Of a DNA stretch of 14,531 nucleotides, positions 1 to 6,766 are shown piece after piece; the stretch's first letter is position 1; each line of letters begins with the position of its first letter. The position numbers and the translations under genes are program-made. The DNA comes from Anaeromyxobacter sp. (GTDB lineage: Bacteria > Myxococcota > Myxococcia > Myxococcales > Anaeromyxobacteraceae), in contig JAHWYA010000007.1 in assembly GCA_020028115.1 (NCBI GenBank), positions 1-14,531 of the forward strand, written 5' to 3'. Below the pieces are notes generated by a model that made no database searches, had not been told where the DNA came from, and worked only from the letters and a program-made list of their open reading frames with translations.

Positions 1-162
1 CGCAGGAGCCGGAGCCGGAGCCGCCGGTGCAGGAGCGGGCGCGGGGGTCGCGGCAGGTGCCGGGGCGGTGGCCGGCGGCGCGGTCTCAGGAGCAGGGGCC
101 GGCGTCTGCGCCAGCGCGGTCGAGCCGAGCAGCGATGCCGCAACGAAAGCAGTCAGTCTCAC
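1..162 (-). CDS. Secreted Ala/Pro-rich protein, N-terminal part only (gene runs off the left edge)
   Basis: Read from 162 leftward, this frame is open to the window edge (54 codons). It starts with GTG and has GGAGG (171-175 on the complement) 8 bases upstream. The product opens with a typical Sec signal peptide (MRLTAFVAASLLGSTALA, predicted cleavage after residue 18 at ALA|Q). An almost pure Ala/Pro/Thr stretch (QTPAPAPETAPPATAPAP and onward) then continues to the edge. Such segments usually act as flexible periplasmic or cell-wall-spanning linkers ahead of a folded domain, for example OmpA-like or other envelope proteins. That domain is not in the window, so no function can be given. It is transcribed in the same direction as the liv genes but separated from livF by 331 bases, so it probably has its own promoter. 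The A/P-rich stretch could in principle be an artefact of high GC, but the signal peptide plus SD argue for a real gene. Confidence 0.72.
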   Translation of the reverse strand, partial: MRLTAFVAASLLGSTALAQTPAPAPETAPPATAPAPAATPAPAPAPAAPAPAPA

Positions 163-170
163 GAGTGTGG

Positions 171-175
171 CCTCC
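171..175 (-). promoter_or_regulatory. Ribosome binding site deciding the GTG start at 162
   Basis: GGAGG on the minus strand lies 8 bases before the GTG at 160-162. Without it the start would be ambiguous, because the frame stays open upstream. Together with the signal peptide that begins immediately at this GTG, it fixes the N-terminus. Confidence 0.55.
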
Positions 176-439
176 AGGGTGGAAACGCTTGGTTCACGGG
201 GGGGCGTGACCGGGGAATCACACACAAACAGCGCCGTACCACATGGCACGTTCGACGCACATTTTGCAATCGAGGGGGTGCATATTCGTCGCAGCCCGCA
301 GAGGGTGCGTGCGTCATTTGCCAATGAGACCAATTCGCACTCGTGTTCCGTGCGACCAAATGTCCAGCGACGGCGGTTGCTTCACCGGCGATTGCTGGGA
401 GCGACGGCAGCGGACCGCGAGCTGACGCGTCGCGGCGCA

Positions 440-475
440 CCCCGTCCCGAATCGACTCTGGTTCGCCGGACGGGG
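440..475 (-). terminator. Hairpin just downstream of livF, possible operon terminator or mRNA-stabilising stem
   Basis: CCCCGTCC (440-447) is perfectly complementary to GGACGGGG (468-475). An inner CGAA (448-451)/TTCG (462-465) pair extends the stem past a two-base bulge, leaving a 10-base loop. The outer arm lies 18 bases after the livF stop codon, at the end of a ten-gene operon. No T-run follows on the minus strand, so it is not a classical intrinsic terminator. It could be a U-less terminator, or a 3' stem that protects the mRNA. Confidence 0.4.
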
Positions 476-493
476 CGTGAACTCGCGGTCCGG

Positions 494-1222
494 CTACCGC
501 GCCCGGCCGAGGTAGGCGGCCTGGACGCGCGGGTCCGCCTCGAGCTCCCGCGAGGGGCCCTCGAGGACGAGGCGCCCCCGCTCGAGCACGTAGGCGTAGT
601 CTGAGATGGCGAGCGCGAGCCGCGCGTTCTGCTCGACGAGCAGGATCGTCGCGCCCTCGCGGTGGATCGCCTTCACGGTCTCGAAGATCTGCTGCACGAG
701 GATCGGCGAGAGCCCCATCGACGGCTCGTCGAGCAGCAGGACGCGCGGCCTCGCGAGGAGCGCGCGGGCGAAGGCGAGCATCTGCTGCTGGCCGCCGGAG
801 AGCGAGCCCGCGAGCGACGCGCGCCGCTCGCCGAGGACGGGGAAGCGCCGGTACTGCTCCTCGATCGCCGCGCGGAGCGAGGCCGCGTCGCGCCGCCGCT
901 CGCCGGCGAGGACGAGGTTCTCCTCGATCGTCATCCGGCCGAGGATCGCGCGCCCCTCCGGCACGAGCGAGAGCCCGGCCGCGACGGCGCGGTGCGCCGG
1001 GACGCCGGTCACGTCGTCGCCGCCGAGCCGGACGCGGCCGCCCGCCGGCCGGACGAGGCCGGCGAGGGCGGAGAGGATGGACGTCTTCCCGGCGCCGTTC
1101 GGGCCGATGAGCGTCACGATCCGCCCCTCCGGCACGGCGAGCGAGACGCCGTGCACGGCCTCCACGTGGCCGTAGCGGACCGCGAGGTCCCGGACCTCGA
1201 GCAGCGCCGCGGCCGCGCTCAC
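494..1222 (-). CDS. livF: Branched-chain amino acid-type ABC transporter, ATP-binding protein LivF
   Basis: The product is a 242-residue ABC ATPase, the usual LivF length. Walker A GPNGAGKT is at residues 40-47, the signature SLSGGQQ at 140-146 and Walker B VLLLDEP at 161-167. The segment after Walker B reads LLVEQN, with Gln-Asn where other ABC ATPases, including LivG next door, have the switch His; this is the pattern I know for LivF proteins. With LivG it should form the cytoplasmic motor that powers LivH/LivM. The start is GTG, overlapping the livG stop by 4 bases (GTGA at 1219-1222), a sign of translational coupling. It is the last gene of the operon. Transport substrate cannot be read from the ATPase; the neighbouring paaK/ior genes suggest aromatic amino acids or arylacetates rather than only Leu/Ile/Val. 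Confidence 0.93.
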   Translation of the reverse strand: MSAAAALLEVRDLAVRYGHVEAVHGVSLAVPEGRIVTLIGPNGAGKTSILSALAGLVRPAGGRVRLGGDDVTGVPAHRAVAAGLSLVPEGRAILGRMTIEENLVLAGERRRDAASLRAAIEEQYRRFPVLGERRASLAGSLSGGQQQMLAFARALLARPRVLLLDEPSMGLSPILVQQIFETVKAIHREGATILLVEQNARLALAISDYAYVLERGRLVLEGPSRELEADPRVQAAYLGRAR

Positions 1223-1983
1223 GCCGGGCCTCCGAGGTACGCCGTGATCACCGCGGGGTCCTCCGCGACCTTCGCGGGCGGCCCCTCCGCGATCACCTTC
1301 CCGAAGTTCAGCACCGTGATGACGTGGCAGACGTCCATGACGAGCCGGACGTTGTGCTCGACGAGGAGGACCGAGTGCCCCTCCGCGGCGACCTTCGCGA
1401 TGAGCGCCGCCACCGCCTCGACCTCCACCGGGTTCATCCCGGCGGTCGGCTCGTCGAGGAGGAGGAGCTTCGGCTCGGCGGCGAGCGCGCGCGCGATCTC
1501 GACCCGCCGCTGCTCGCCGTACGAGAGGTTCTTCACCCTCTCCCGCATCCGGTCCTCGAGCCCGACGCGGGCGAGGAGCGCCTCCGCGCGCTCGCGGACG
1601 CGCTGCTCCGCCTCGCGCGCCGGCGGGAGCCCGAGGAGCCGGGCCGGCAGCGACTCCTTGCGCCGGAGGTGCTCGCCCACGATGACGTTGTCGCGCGCGG
1701 AGAGCTCGGGGAAGAGGCGGATGTTCTGGAAGGTCCGCGCGACGCCGAGCGCCGCGATGCGGTGCGGCGCGAGCCCGCGGATCGGCTGCCCCCCCACGTG
1801 GACGGCGCCGCCCGTCGGCTGGAGGAGCCCGGAGACGAGGTTGATGATCGTGGTCTTGCCCGCGCCGTTCGGGCCGATGAGCCCGTGCACCTCGCCCGGG
1901 CGCACCTCGAACGACGCGCCGTCGACGGCGCGCACGCCGCCGAAGACCCGCTCGACGCCTTCGAGCGCGAGGAGCGCCGTCAT
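1219..1983 (-). CDS. livG: Branched-chain amino acid-type ABC transporter, ATP-binding protein LivG
   Basis: The product is 254 residues, typical for LivG. Walker A GPNGAGKT is at 37-44, the Q-loop at about Gln86 (RTFQNIRLF), the LivG-type signature LSYGEQRR at 153-160, Walker B LLLLDEP at 173-179 and the switch His at 210 (LLVEHN). The C-terminal GKVIAEGPPAKVAEDPAVITAYLG segment is characteristic of the LivG/HAAT branch. The same frame stays open far upstream (to 3279), but the true start is the ATG at 1981-1983. This overlaps the livM stop as ATGA, and the ABC fold begins right there. It acts with LivF as a heterodimeric ATPase on the LivHM permease. Confidence 0.94.
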   Translation of the reverse strand: MTALLALEGVERVFGGVRAVDGASFEVRPGEVHGLIGPNGAGKTTIINLVSGLLQPTGGAVHVGGQPIRGLAPHRIAALGVARTFQNIRLFPELSARDNVIVGEHLRRKESLPARLLGLPPAREAEQRVRERAEALLARVGLEDRMRERVKNLSYGEQRRVEIARALAAEPKLLLLDEPTAGMNPVEVEAVAALIAKVAAEGHSVLLVEHNVRLVMDVCHVITVLNFGKVIAEGPPAKVAEDPAVITAYLGGPA

Positions 1984-2867
1984 GCCGTGACGCTCCGGGC
2001 CCGGCGCCGCTCGCGGAGGCGCGCGGGGAGCGAGACGATGCCGTTCGGCAGGAACAGGATCACCGAGAGCAGGACCACGCCGTTCACGAGGAACCGGAGC
2101 GGCCCGGGCTCGATGCCGACGAGCGGCGCGAGCTCGCGGAGCACCTCGGGGAGGACCGTGAGGAACGCGGCGCCCACCACCGGCCCGTAGTAGGCGACCG
2201 TGCCGCCGACGACGGCGAAGACGAGCATGTCCACCACGCGGACGAACCCGAAGCCGTTCGGCGCGACCATGAACGAGTAGTGGGCCTCGAGCGCGCCCGC
2301 GAGCCCAGCGAGCGCGGCGCCGAGCACGAGCATCGCGAGCTTGTAGACGGTGGTGTGGATCCCCATCGTCCGCGCCGCGGCCTCGTCCTCGCGGATCGCC
2401 TCGAGGGCGAAGCCCCACTTCGAGCCCCGGAGCCGCGCGAGGAGGAGCAGCGCGAGGGCGACCGCGAGGTAGATCATCCAGACCGAGGTCTTCTGCGGGA
2501 TCGCGACGAGCCCCTGCGCGCCGTTCACGTAGTCCCAGTTCACGAGGCCGAGCCGGACGACCTCCCCGAACGCGATGGTCGCGATCGCGAGGAAGACCCC
2601 GCGGATGCGGAGCACCGGCAGGCCGAGCGGGACGGCGACGAGCATCGGGAGCGCCGTCGCGGCGAGGAGCGCGACCGGGAAGCTCTGCCCGAAGTTGAGG
2701 GTGAGGATGGACGCGGCGTAGGCGCCGATCGCCGCGAAGCCGGCCGACGAGAGCGCGAGCTGGCCGCACGACAGCGTCGTGTAGACCGACAGCGCGAGCA
2801 GCGCGTTGAGGCCGATGTACCCGAGCGTCGACTGGTAGGTGAGGTACGTCTCCTGAAGCCACTCCAC
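1980..2867 (-). CDS. livM: Branched-chain amino acid-type ABC transporter permease LivM
   Basis: The product is a 295-residue polytopic inner-membrane protein with the LivM layout. Several hydrophobic helices (from about 13, 63, 130, 178, 214 and 259) surround a cytoplasmic coupling loop, LEAIREDEAAARTMGI, at about 155-170. A glycine motif follows at 220-232 (VGGTVAYYGPVVG). The C-terminus is basic (LRERRRARSV), consistent with a cytoplasmic tail. The start is GTG, directly abutting the livH stop (TGA then GTG), with GGGAGG (2873-2878) 5 bases upstream. Downstream it overlaps livG by ATGA. It pairs with LivH to form the translocation channel. Confidence 0.93.
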   Translation of the reverse strand: MEWLQETYLTYQSTLGYIGLNALLALSVYTTLSCGQLALSSAGFAAIGAYAASILTLNFGQSFPVALLAATALPMLVAVPLGLPVLRIRGVFLAIATIAFGEVVRLGLVNWDYVNGAQGLVAIPQKTSVWMIYLAVALALLLLARLRGSKWGFALEAIREDEAAARTMGIHTTVYKLAMLVLGAALAGLAGALEAHYSFMVAPNGFGFVRVVDMLVFAVVGGTVAYYGPVVGAAFLTVLPEVLRELAPLVGIEPGPLRFLVNGVVLLSVILFLPNGIVSLPARLRERRRARSVTA

Positions 2868-3749
2868 TCACGCCTCCCGCAGCGACGGCGCGCCGAACAG
2901 GCCGCGCGGCCGGAGGACGAGGATGAGGAAGAGCGTCGCGAAGGAGACCGCGTCCCGGTACGACCCGCCGAGGTGGGCGACCACGAACACCTCGACGAGC
3001 CCGAGGGCGAACCCCGCGAGCACCGCGCCGGTCATCGAGCCCATGCCGCCGAGGATGATGACGGCGAGCCCCTTCAGCTCGACCGACCGGCCCATGTCGG
3101 GCGAGACGGAGTTGAAGGCGAGGCCGAAGAGCACGCCCGCGGCGCCGCCGAGCGCGGACGAGATGAAGAACGAGGCGGCGATGGCGCGGTCCACGTCCAC
3201 GCCGAGGATGCGCGCGGCGCGCGGGCTCTCCGCGACCGCTCGCACCTCGCGGCCGAGCCGGGTGCGCTGCACGAGCCACCAGAGGACGAGGAAGAGCCCG
3301 AGCGCCACCCCGATGATGGTGAGCTGCAGGCGCGAGACGACGCCGCCGAGCACATGGAGCTGCTTGTCGGTCAGGGTGCCGAACGGGAACCGGGCGACGT
3401 TCGGGCCCCAGATCTCGTGGGCGATCGCCTCGAAGATGGCCGCCATCGCGAGGGAGCTGATGAGCCCGGAGATGTTCGAGTCCGCGCGGCCCCGCAGCGG
3501 CCGGAACGCGACCCGCTCGAGGACGAGGCCGAGGAGCCCGGCCACGAGCACCGCGAGCGGCAGCGCGAGGAGGATGTGCAGCCCCGCCGAGGCGACGAGG
3601 GTGAGCGCCACGAACGACGCGAGCATGAAGACCGCGGCGTGGGCGAGGTTCAGGATGTCGAGGACGCCGAAGACGAGCGTGTAGCCGAGCGCGAACAGCG
3701 CGTAGATGCTGCCCAGGAAGAGCCCGTTGATGACTTGCTGGCCGCTCAC
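2868..3749 (-). CDS. livH: Branched-chain amino acid-type ABC transporter permease LivH
   Basis: The product is 293 residues, the normal size for LivH. The N-terminus (GLFLGSIYALFALGYTLVFG, residues 9-28) and the following DILNLAHA segment are diagnostic of the LivH family. A coupling loop, VAESPRAARILGVDVD, spans about 172-187, and LGGMGSMTGAVLAG lies at about 233-246. The GTG start at 3749 has a GGAG about 7 bases upstream and lies 24 bases after the livJ stop. The protein ends exactly at the livM start. It acts as half of the membrane channel with LivM. Confidence 0.93.
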   Translation of the reverse strand: MSGQQVINGLFLGSIYALFALGYTLVFGVLDILNLAHAAVFMLASFVALTLVASAGLHILLALPLAVLVAGLLGLVLERVAFRPLRGRADSNISGLISSLAMAAIFEAIAHEIWGPNVARFPFGTLTDKQLHVLGGVVSRLQLTIIGVALGLFLVLWWLVQRTRLGREVRAVAESPRAARILGVDVDRAIAASFFISSALGGAAGVLFGLAFNSVSPDMGRSVELKGLAVIILGGMGSMTGAVLAGFALGLVEVFVVAHLGGSYRDAVSFATLFLILVLRPRGLFGAPSLREA

Positions 3750-3773
3750 GCCCGTCTCCGGCTTCCGGGGACG

Positions 3774-4892
3774 CTACTGGAGGATCTGGAACTTGCCGTC
3801 CTTCACGACCTGCACCGCGGGCGTGTGGTCGCCGTCGCGGTTCGGGAGGAACGAGAACTTCCCGAGGGGCGTGGAGAGGCTCATCACCTTGGCGAAGCCC
3901 GCCTTGATGTCGTCGCGGCCGCCCTTGTTCCCCGCCTGCTTGATGGCCTCCGCGACGACGAGGACGCCGACGTAGGCCTGGGTGGCGAACTGGTCGGGGT
4001 CGACGCCGCGCGCCTTCATGCTCGCGAGGAACTTCGTGTTCGCCTCGTCCGTCGACGAGCGGTTCCAGGCGGTCCCGACGTAGACGCCCTCGGCCGCGGG
4101 CCCGGCGTTCTTGATGAGGACCGGGTTGTTGAAGCCGTTGCCGCCGAAGATCGGCCCCGTCCAGCCGAGCTGGCGCGCCTGCGCGACGATGCCGGAGGCG
4201 TTCTCGATGAGGGCGGAGACGACGAGGATGTCCGGCTTCAGGGCGAGGAGCGAGGTGAGCTGGGCGTTGTAGTCGCGGTCCGGCTTCGCGAACGTCTGCT
4301 CGGCGACCACCTCGATCTTGAGGTCGGCGAGGGCGGACTTCATGACCGTGTAGCCGGCCTGCGTGAACGCGTCGTCGTTGCCGTACAGGACGCCGGCCTT
4401 CTTGAACCCGAGCTTCCCCTGCAGCGTCTTGAGCGCGCCCGGGATGACCTGCCCCTCGGTGAGCGACACGCGCCAGATGTAGTCGCCGATGTCCGTGATC
4501 CCCTTCGGCGCGGTGTTGGACACGGCGACCACCGGGACCTTCGCCTGCTGCGCGAGCGGGTTCGTGGCGTAGGCGGTGTTGGAGAGGGTCGGCCCGATGA
4601 TGGCGGCCACCCGGTCCTTGTTGATGAACCGCTGGAAGACGGCGATGCCCTGCTCCTTCGTCGAGGCGTCGTCCTCGATCACCGCCTCGAGGACCACGTC
4701 CTTCAAGGCGCCGCTCTTGTTGATCTCCTCCACGGCGGCCTGGATCCCGACCTTCTGGTTCGCGCCGTAGGCGGCGGCGGGCCCGGTCATGCTGAGCGCG
4801 GCCCCGATCTTGACGGTCTGCTTGGCCGACGCCGGCGCGGCGAAGGCGAGGGCGACAATCACGGCGAGTGACATCCGACCTGCGAAGCGCAT
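3774..4892 (-). CDS. livJ: Periplasmic substrate-binding protein of the Liv-type ABC transporter
   Basis: The product is 372 residues with an N-terminal Sec signal peptide, MRFAGRMSLAVIVALAFAAP, ending ASA|K at residue 23. There is no lipobox Cys, so this is a soluble periplasmic receptor. The mature protein starts with the family hallmark VKIGAALSMTGPAAAYG and has the type-I periplasmic-binding-protein Leu/Ile/Val-receptor pattern (IIGPTLSNTAYA, YGNDDAFTQAGY, ATQAYVGVLVVAEA). The open frame extends upstream into the paaK region. The ATG at 4892 is chosen because AGGAGGA (4899-4905) sits 6 bases before it and the signal peptide begins there. It lies between paaK and livH. Specificity is not readable: the fold also binds aromatic acids and short amides, and the operon context favours an aromatic ligand. 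Confidence 0.9.
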   Translation of the reverse strand: MRFAGRMSLAVIVALAFAAPASAKQTVKIGAALSMTGPAAAYGANQKVGIQAAVEEINKSGALKDVVLEAVIEDDASTKEQGIAVFQRFINKDRVAAIIGPTLSNTAYATNPLAQQAKVPVVAVSNTAPKGITDIGDYIWRVSLTEGQVIPGALKTLQGKLGFKKAGVLYGNDDAFTQAGYTVMKSALADLKIEVVAEQTFAKPDRDYNAQLTSLLALKPDILVVSALIENASGIVAQARQLGWTGPIFGGNGFNNPVLIKNAGPAAEGVYVGTAWNRSSTDEANTKFLASMKARGVDPDQFATQAYVGVLVVAEAIKQAGNKGGRDDIKAGFAKVMSLSTPLGKFSFLPNRDGDHTPAVQVVKDGKFQILQ

Positions 4893-4957
4893 GGGGACTC
4901 CTCCTGTGAGGTGCCTGGAACCGGAGCGTACTGAGTATGAAAAACCGGCGTTCCTGG

Positions 4958-6274
4958 CTACCTGTTTCGGTGATCGAACACGCGCCTCGCCTTGCCGGCG
5001 GAGCGCTCGAGCGTGTTCGGCGCCACGAGCTCGACCGTCATCCGGACGCCGGTGACGGCGTGGATCTCCCGGTCGATCCGGTCGCGCAGCTCGATCATCT
5101 CCCGCATCTCGTCGCGGAAGTCGCCGGGCCGGACCTCGACCTTCACGACCGCCTCGTCGAGGGTGCCCGGCCGCGAGATCTCGATGAGGTAGTGGGGCGC
5201 GGTCCCCTCGACGCGAAGGAGCGCCTCCTCCACCTGCGACGGGAAGACGTTCACGCCGCGGATGATGAGCATGTCGTCGGAGCGGCCGACCACGCGGCTC
5301 ATCCGCACGCCGGTCCGGCCGCACGGGCAGGGGCTGCGGTCGAGCGAGGCGAGGTCGCGGGTCCGGTACCGGAGCACCGGGAGCGCCTCCTTCGTGAGCG
5401 TCGTGAAGACGAGCTCGCCCGTGCCGCCGTCCGGCACCGGCTCGAGCGTCTCCGGGTGGACGCACTCGACGACGAAGTGGTCCTCCTGCACGTGCATGCC
5501 GGCGCGCGCGCCGCACTCGCCGGACACGCCCGGGCCGATCACCTCGGAGAGGCCGTAGTTGTTGAAGGCGAGGATGCCGAGGCCGCGCTCGATCTCGACC
5601 CGCATCTCCTCGGTCCAGGGCTCGCCGCCGAAGTGGCCGAAGCGGAGCGGGAGGGTCCCGGGGAGGAACCCCTCCGCCTTCGCGACCTCCGCGATGTGGA
5701 GGGCGTAGGACGGCGTGCAGACGAGGACCTCCGCGCCGAGGTCGCGGATGAGGAGCACCTGCCGCGGCGTGTTCCCGCCGGCCGCGGGCACCACGCCCGC
5801 GCCGACCTTCTCGATCCCGTAGTGCAGGCCGAACCCGCCGGTGAACAGGCCGTAGCCGAACGCCACGTGGACGAGGTGCTCGGGCCGGAGCCCCCCGGCG
5901 ACGAGGAAGCGGGCGACGAGGCCGGACCAGACGTCGAGGTCGTTCCGGGTGTACGCGACGAAGGTCGGCTTGCCCGTCGTGCCCGAGGAGCCGTGCACGC
6001 GCACGATCTCCGCGCGCGGCACGGCGAGGAGGCCGAGCGGGTAGTTCTCCCGGAGGTCGTCCTTCACCGTGAACGGGAGCCGCCGCACGTCGTCCACGCT
6101 CCGGACGCCGGCCGGGTCGACGCCGGCCCGCGCGAGCGCGTCGCGGTAGAAGGGCACCTTCGCGGCACGCGCCACCGTCTCGGCGAGCCGGCGGCCCTGC
6201 AGGGCCCGCAGCGCGTCGCGCGGGAGCGTCTCCGCCGGATCCCAGATCCGGTTCTCGACCGCGAGCTTCGCCAA
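4958..6274 (-). CDS. paaK: Phenylacetate-CoA ligase family protein, copy 1 (livJ-proximal)
   Basis: This AMP-forming ligase (438 residues, full PaaK length) activates an arylacetate with ATP and CoA. The adenylation P-loop GSSGTTGKP is at 95-103, the A5-like motif NNYGLSEVIGPG at 238-249 and YRTRD at 303-307. The PaaK-typical CPCGR is at 316-320. The hinge region GRSDDMLIIRGVNVFPSQVE is at 330-349, and a C-terminal catalytic-type Lys lies in SAGKARRV (about 428). The start is TTG, supported by AGGAGG 6 bases upstream that spans the stop codon of the ACT gene; no closer ATG/GTG fits. It is a divergent paralogue of the ligase at 6767-8095, with the same architecture but many substitutions, so it may prefer a different aryl acid (phenyl-, hydroxyphenyl- or indoleacetate). 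It lies 65 bases upstream of livJ. Confidence 0.9.
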   Translation of the reverse strand: MAKLAVENRIWDPAETLPRDALRALQGRRLAETVARAAKVPFYRDALARAGVDPAGVRSVDDVRRLPFTVKDDLRENYPLGLLAVPRAEIVRVHGSSGTTGKPTFVAYTRNDLDVWSGLVARFLVAGGLRPEHLVHVAFGYGLFTGGFGLHYGIEKVGAGVVPAAGGNTPRQVLLIRDLGAEVLVCTPSYALHIAEVAKAEGFLPGTLPLRFGHFGGEPWTEEMRVEIERGLGILAFNNYGLSEVIGPGVSGECGARAGMHVQEDHFVVECVHPETLEPVPDGGTGELVFTTLTKEALPVLRYRTRDLASLDRSPCPCGRTGVRMSRVVGRSDDMLIIRGVNVFPSQVEEALLRVEGTAPHYLIEISRPGTLDEAVVKVEVRPGDFRDEMREMIELRDRIDREIHAVTGVRMTVELVAPNTLERSAGKARRVFDHRNR

Positions 6275-6280
6275 GCGAGG

Positions 6281-6286
6281 CCTCCT
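6281..6286 (-). promoter_or_regulatory. Shine-Dalgarno AGGAGG deciding the TTG start of paaK copy 1
   Basis: AGGAGG on the minus strand overlaps the TAG stop (6285-6287) of the ACT-domain gene and sits 6 bases before the TTG at 6272-6274. A consensus SD at ideal spacing compensates for the rare initiator. The embedding in the previous stop codon implies coupled translation of ACT gene and ligase. Confidence 0.65.
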
Positions 6287-6731
6287 AGGCGCCCGCCCGG
6301 GCGAACAGCTCCTCCGACGAGAGGAGCTTCACGCCGGCGTCGCGGAGCAGCCGGGCGGCGCGCTCGGGGTCGCCGAGCCGGAAGACGAGCGTCGCGTACT
6401 GCCCGCGCTCTCGCGCCGCGGCGAGCGCGTACATGTACTCGATGCCGAGCCCCGCCTTCTCGAACGACTCGAGGACCGAGGCGAGGCCGCCCGGCCGGTC
6501 GGGGACGTCCACCGCGAGGACGTCGGTCACGTTGACCACGATCCCGGCGGCCTCGAGCGCCTTCCTCGCCTTCTCCCAGTCCTTCACGATGAGGCGCAGG
6601 ATCCCGAACTGCTGGGTGTCGGCGAGCGACATCGTGAGGATGTCGATCCCGGCGTCGCCGAGCACCTTGCAGGGGACGCGGAGCTGGCCGGAGCGGTTCT
6701 CGAGGAAGAGCGAGAGCTGGCGGATCATCAT
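6285..6731 (-). CDS. Small tandem-ACT-domain protein (putative amino-acid sensor)
   Basis: The product is 148 residues with two consecutive ACT-like repeats: about 3-68 (RQLSLFLENRSGQL, then ILTMSLADTQQFGILRLIV) and about 71-138 (DVLAVDVPDRPGGLASVLES, then IEYMYALAA). Each shows the ACT beta-alpha-beta start with an acidic/Asn-Arg-x-Gly-x-Leu turn. No catalytic domain is attached. ACT pairs bind amino acids allosterically, and stand-alone proteins of this type commonly sit beside phenylacetate-CoA ligase and ior genes. I infer that it senses an aromatic amino acid and modulates the neighbouring ligases or oxidoreductase. Two ATGs occur in tandem at 6726-6731; the first is used here. The open frame continues upstream, but that part is only the antisense-like shadow of the paaK gene. 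It ends 10 bases before paaK copy 1 and starts 35 bases after paaK copy 2. Confidence 0.85.
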   Translation of the reverse strand: MMIRQLSLFLENRSGQLRVPCKVLGDAGIDILTMSLADTQQFGILRLIVKDWEKARKALEAAGIVVNVTDVLAVDVPDRPGGLASVLESFEKAGLGIEYMYALAAARERGQYATLVFRLGDPERAARLLRDAGVKLLSSEELFARAGA

Positions 6732-6766
6732 GGCGGGCCTCACGGGACGTGCCTCGGATGTTCCTC

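Larger units (their letters stand above)
163..493. other. Intergenic region between livF and the Ala/Pro-rich secreted protein
   Basis: These 331 bases carry no credible gene. Composition drops well below the flanking genes (for example 35 G/C of 60 in 241-300). Open frames here on both strands have no ribosome binding site or recognisable protein features. The region should hold the 3' end of the liv transcript (see hairpin at 440-475) and the promoter of the leftmost gene. I could not find a convincing sigma-70 -35/-10 pair; the AT-richest spots on the minus strand are around 260-272 and 287-297. No tRNA, repeat array or insertion-sequence end is visible. Confidence 0.6.

Noticed and set aside
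244..268. TGGCAC followed by TTGCA on the plus strand, resembling a sigma-54 promoter
   Set aside because: The two elements are about 14 bases apart instead of 5, and no plus-strand gene lies downstream.
159..440. 93-codon minus-strand open frame in the livF-downstream gap
   Set aside because: No ribosome binding site, no recognisable composition or motif, and it overlaps the better-supported signal-peptide gene start at 162.
3074..3355. Small alternative-frame coding region within livH
   Set aside because: Ser/Arg/Ala-rich shadow translation in another frame of livH with no start signal.
2280..4871. 863-codon open frame on the plus strand opposite livM, livH and livJ
   Set aside because: It is extremely Arg/Glu/Asp/Gly-rich, low in hydrophobics, and exactly antisense to well-supported genes. 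This is the usual mirror frame of high-GC genes with G/C third positions. Similar plus-strand frames at 662-1990, 4937-6535, 6749-8320 and 8275-10191 were rejected for the same reason.
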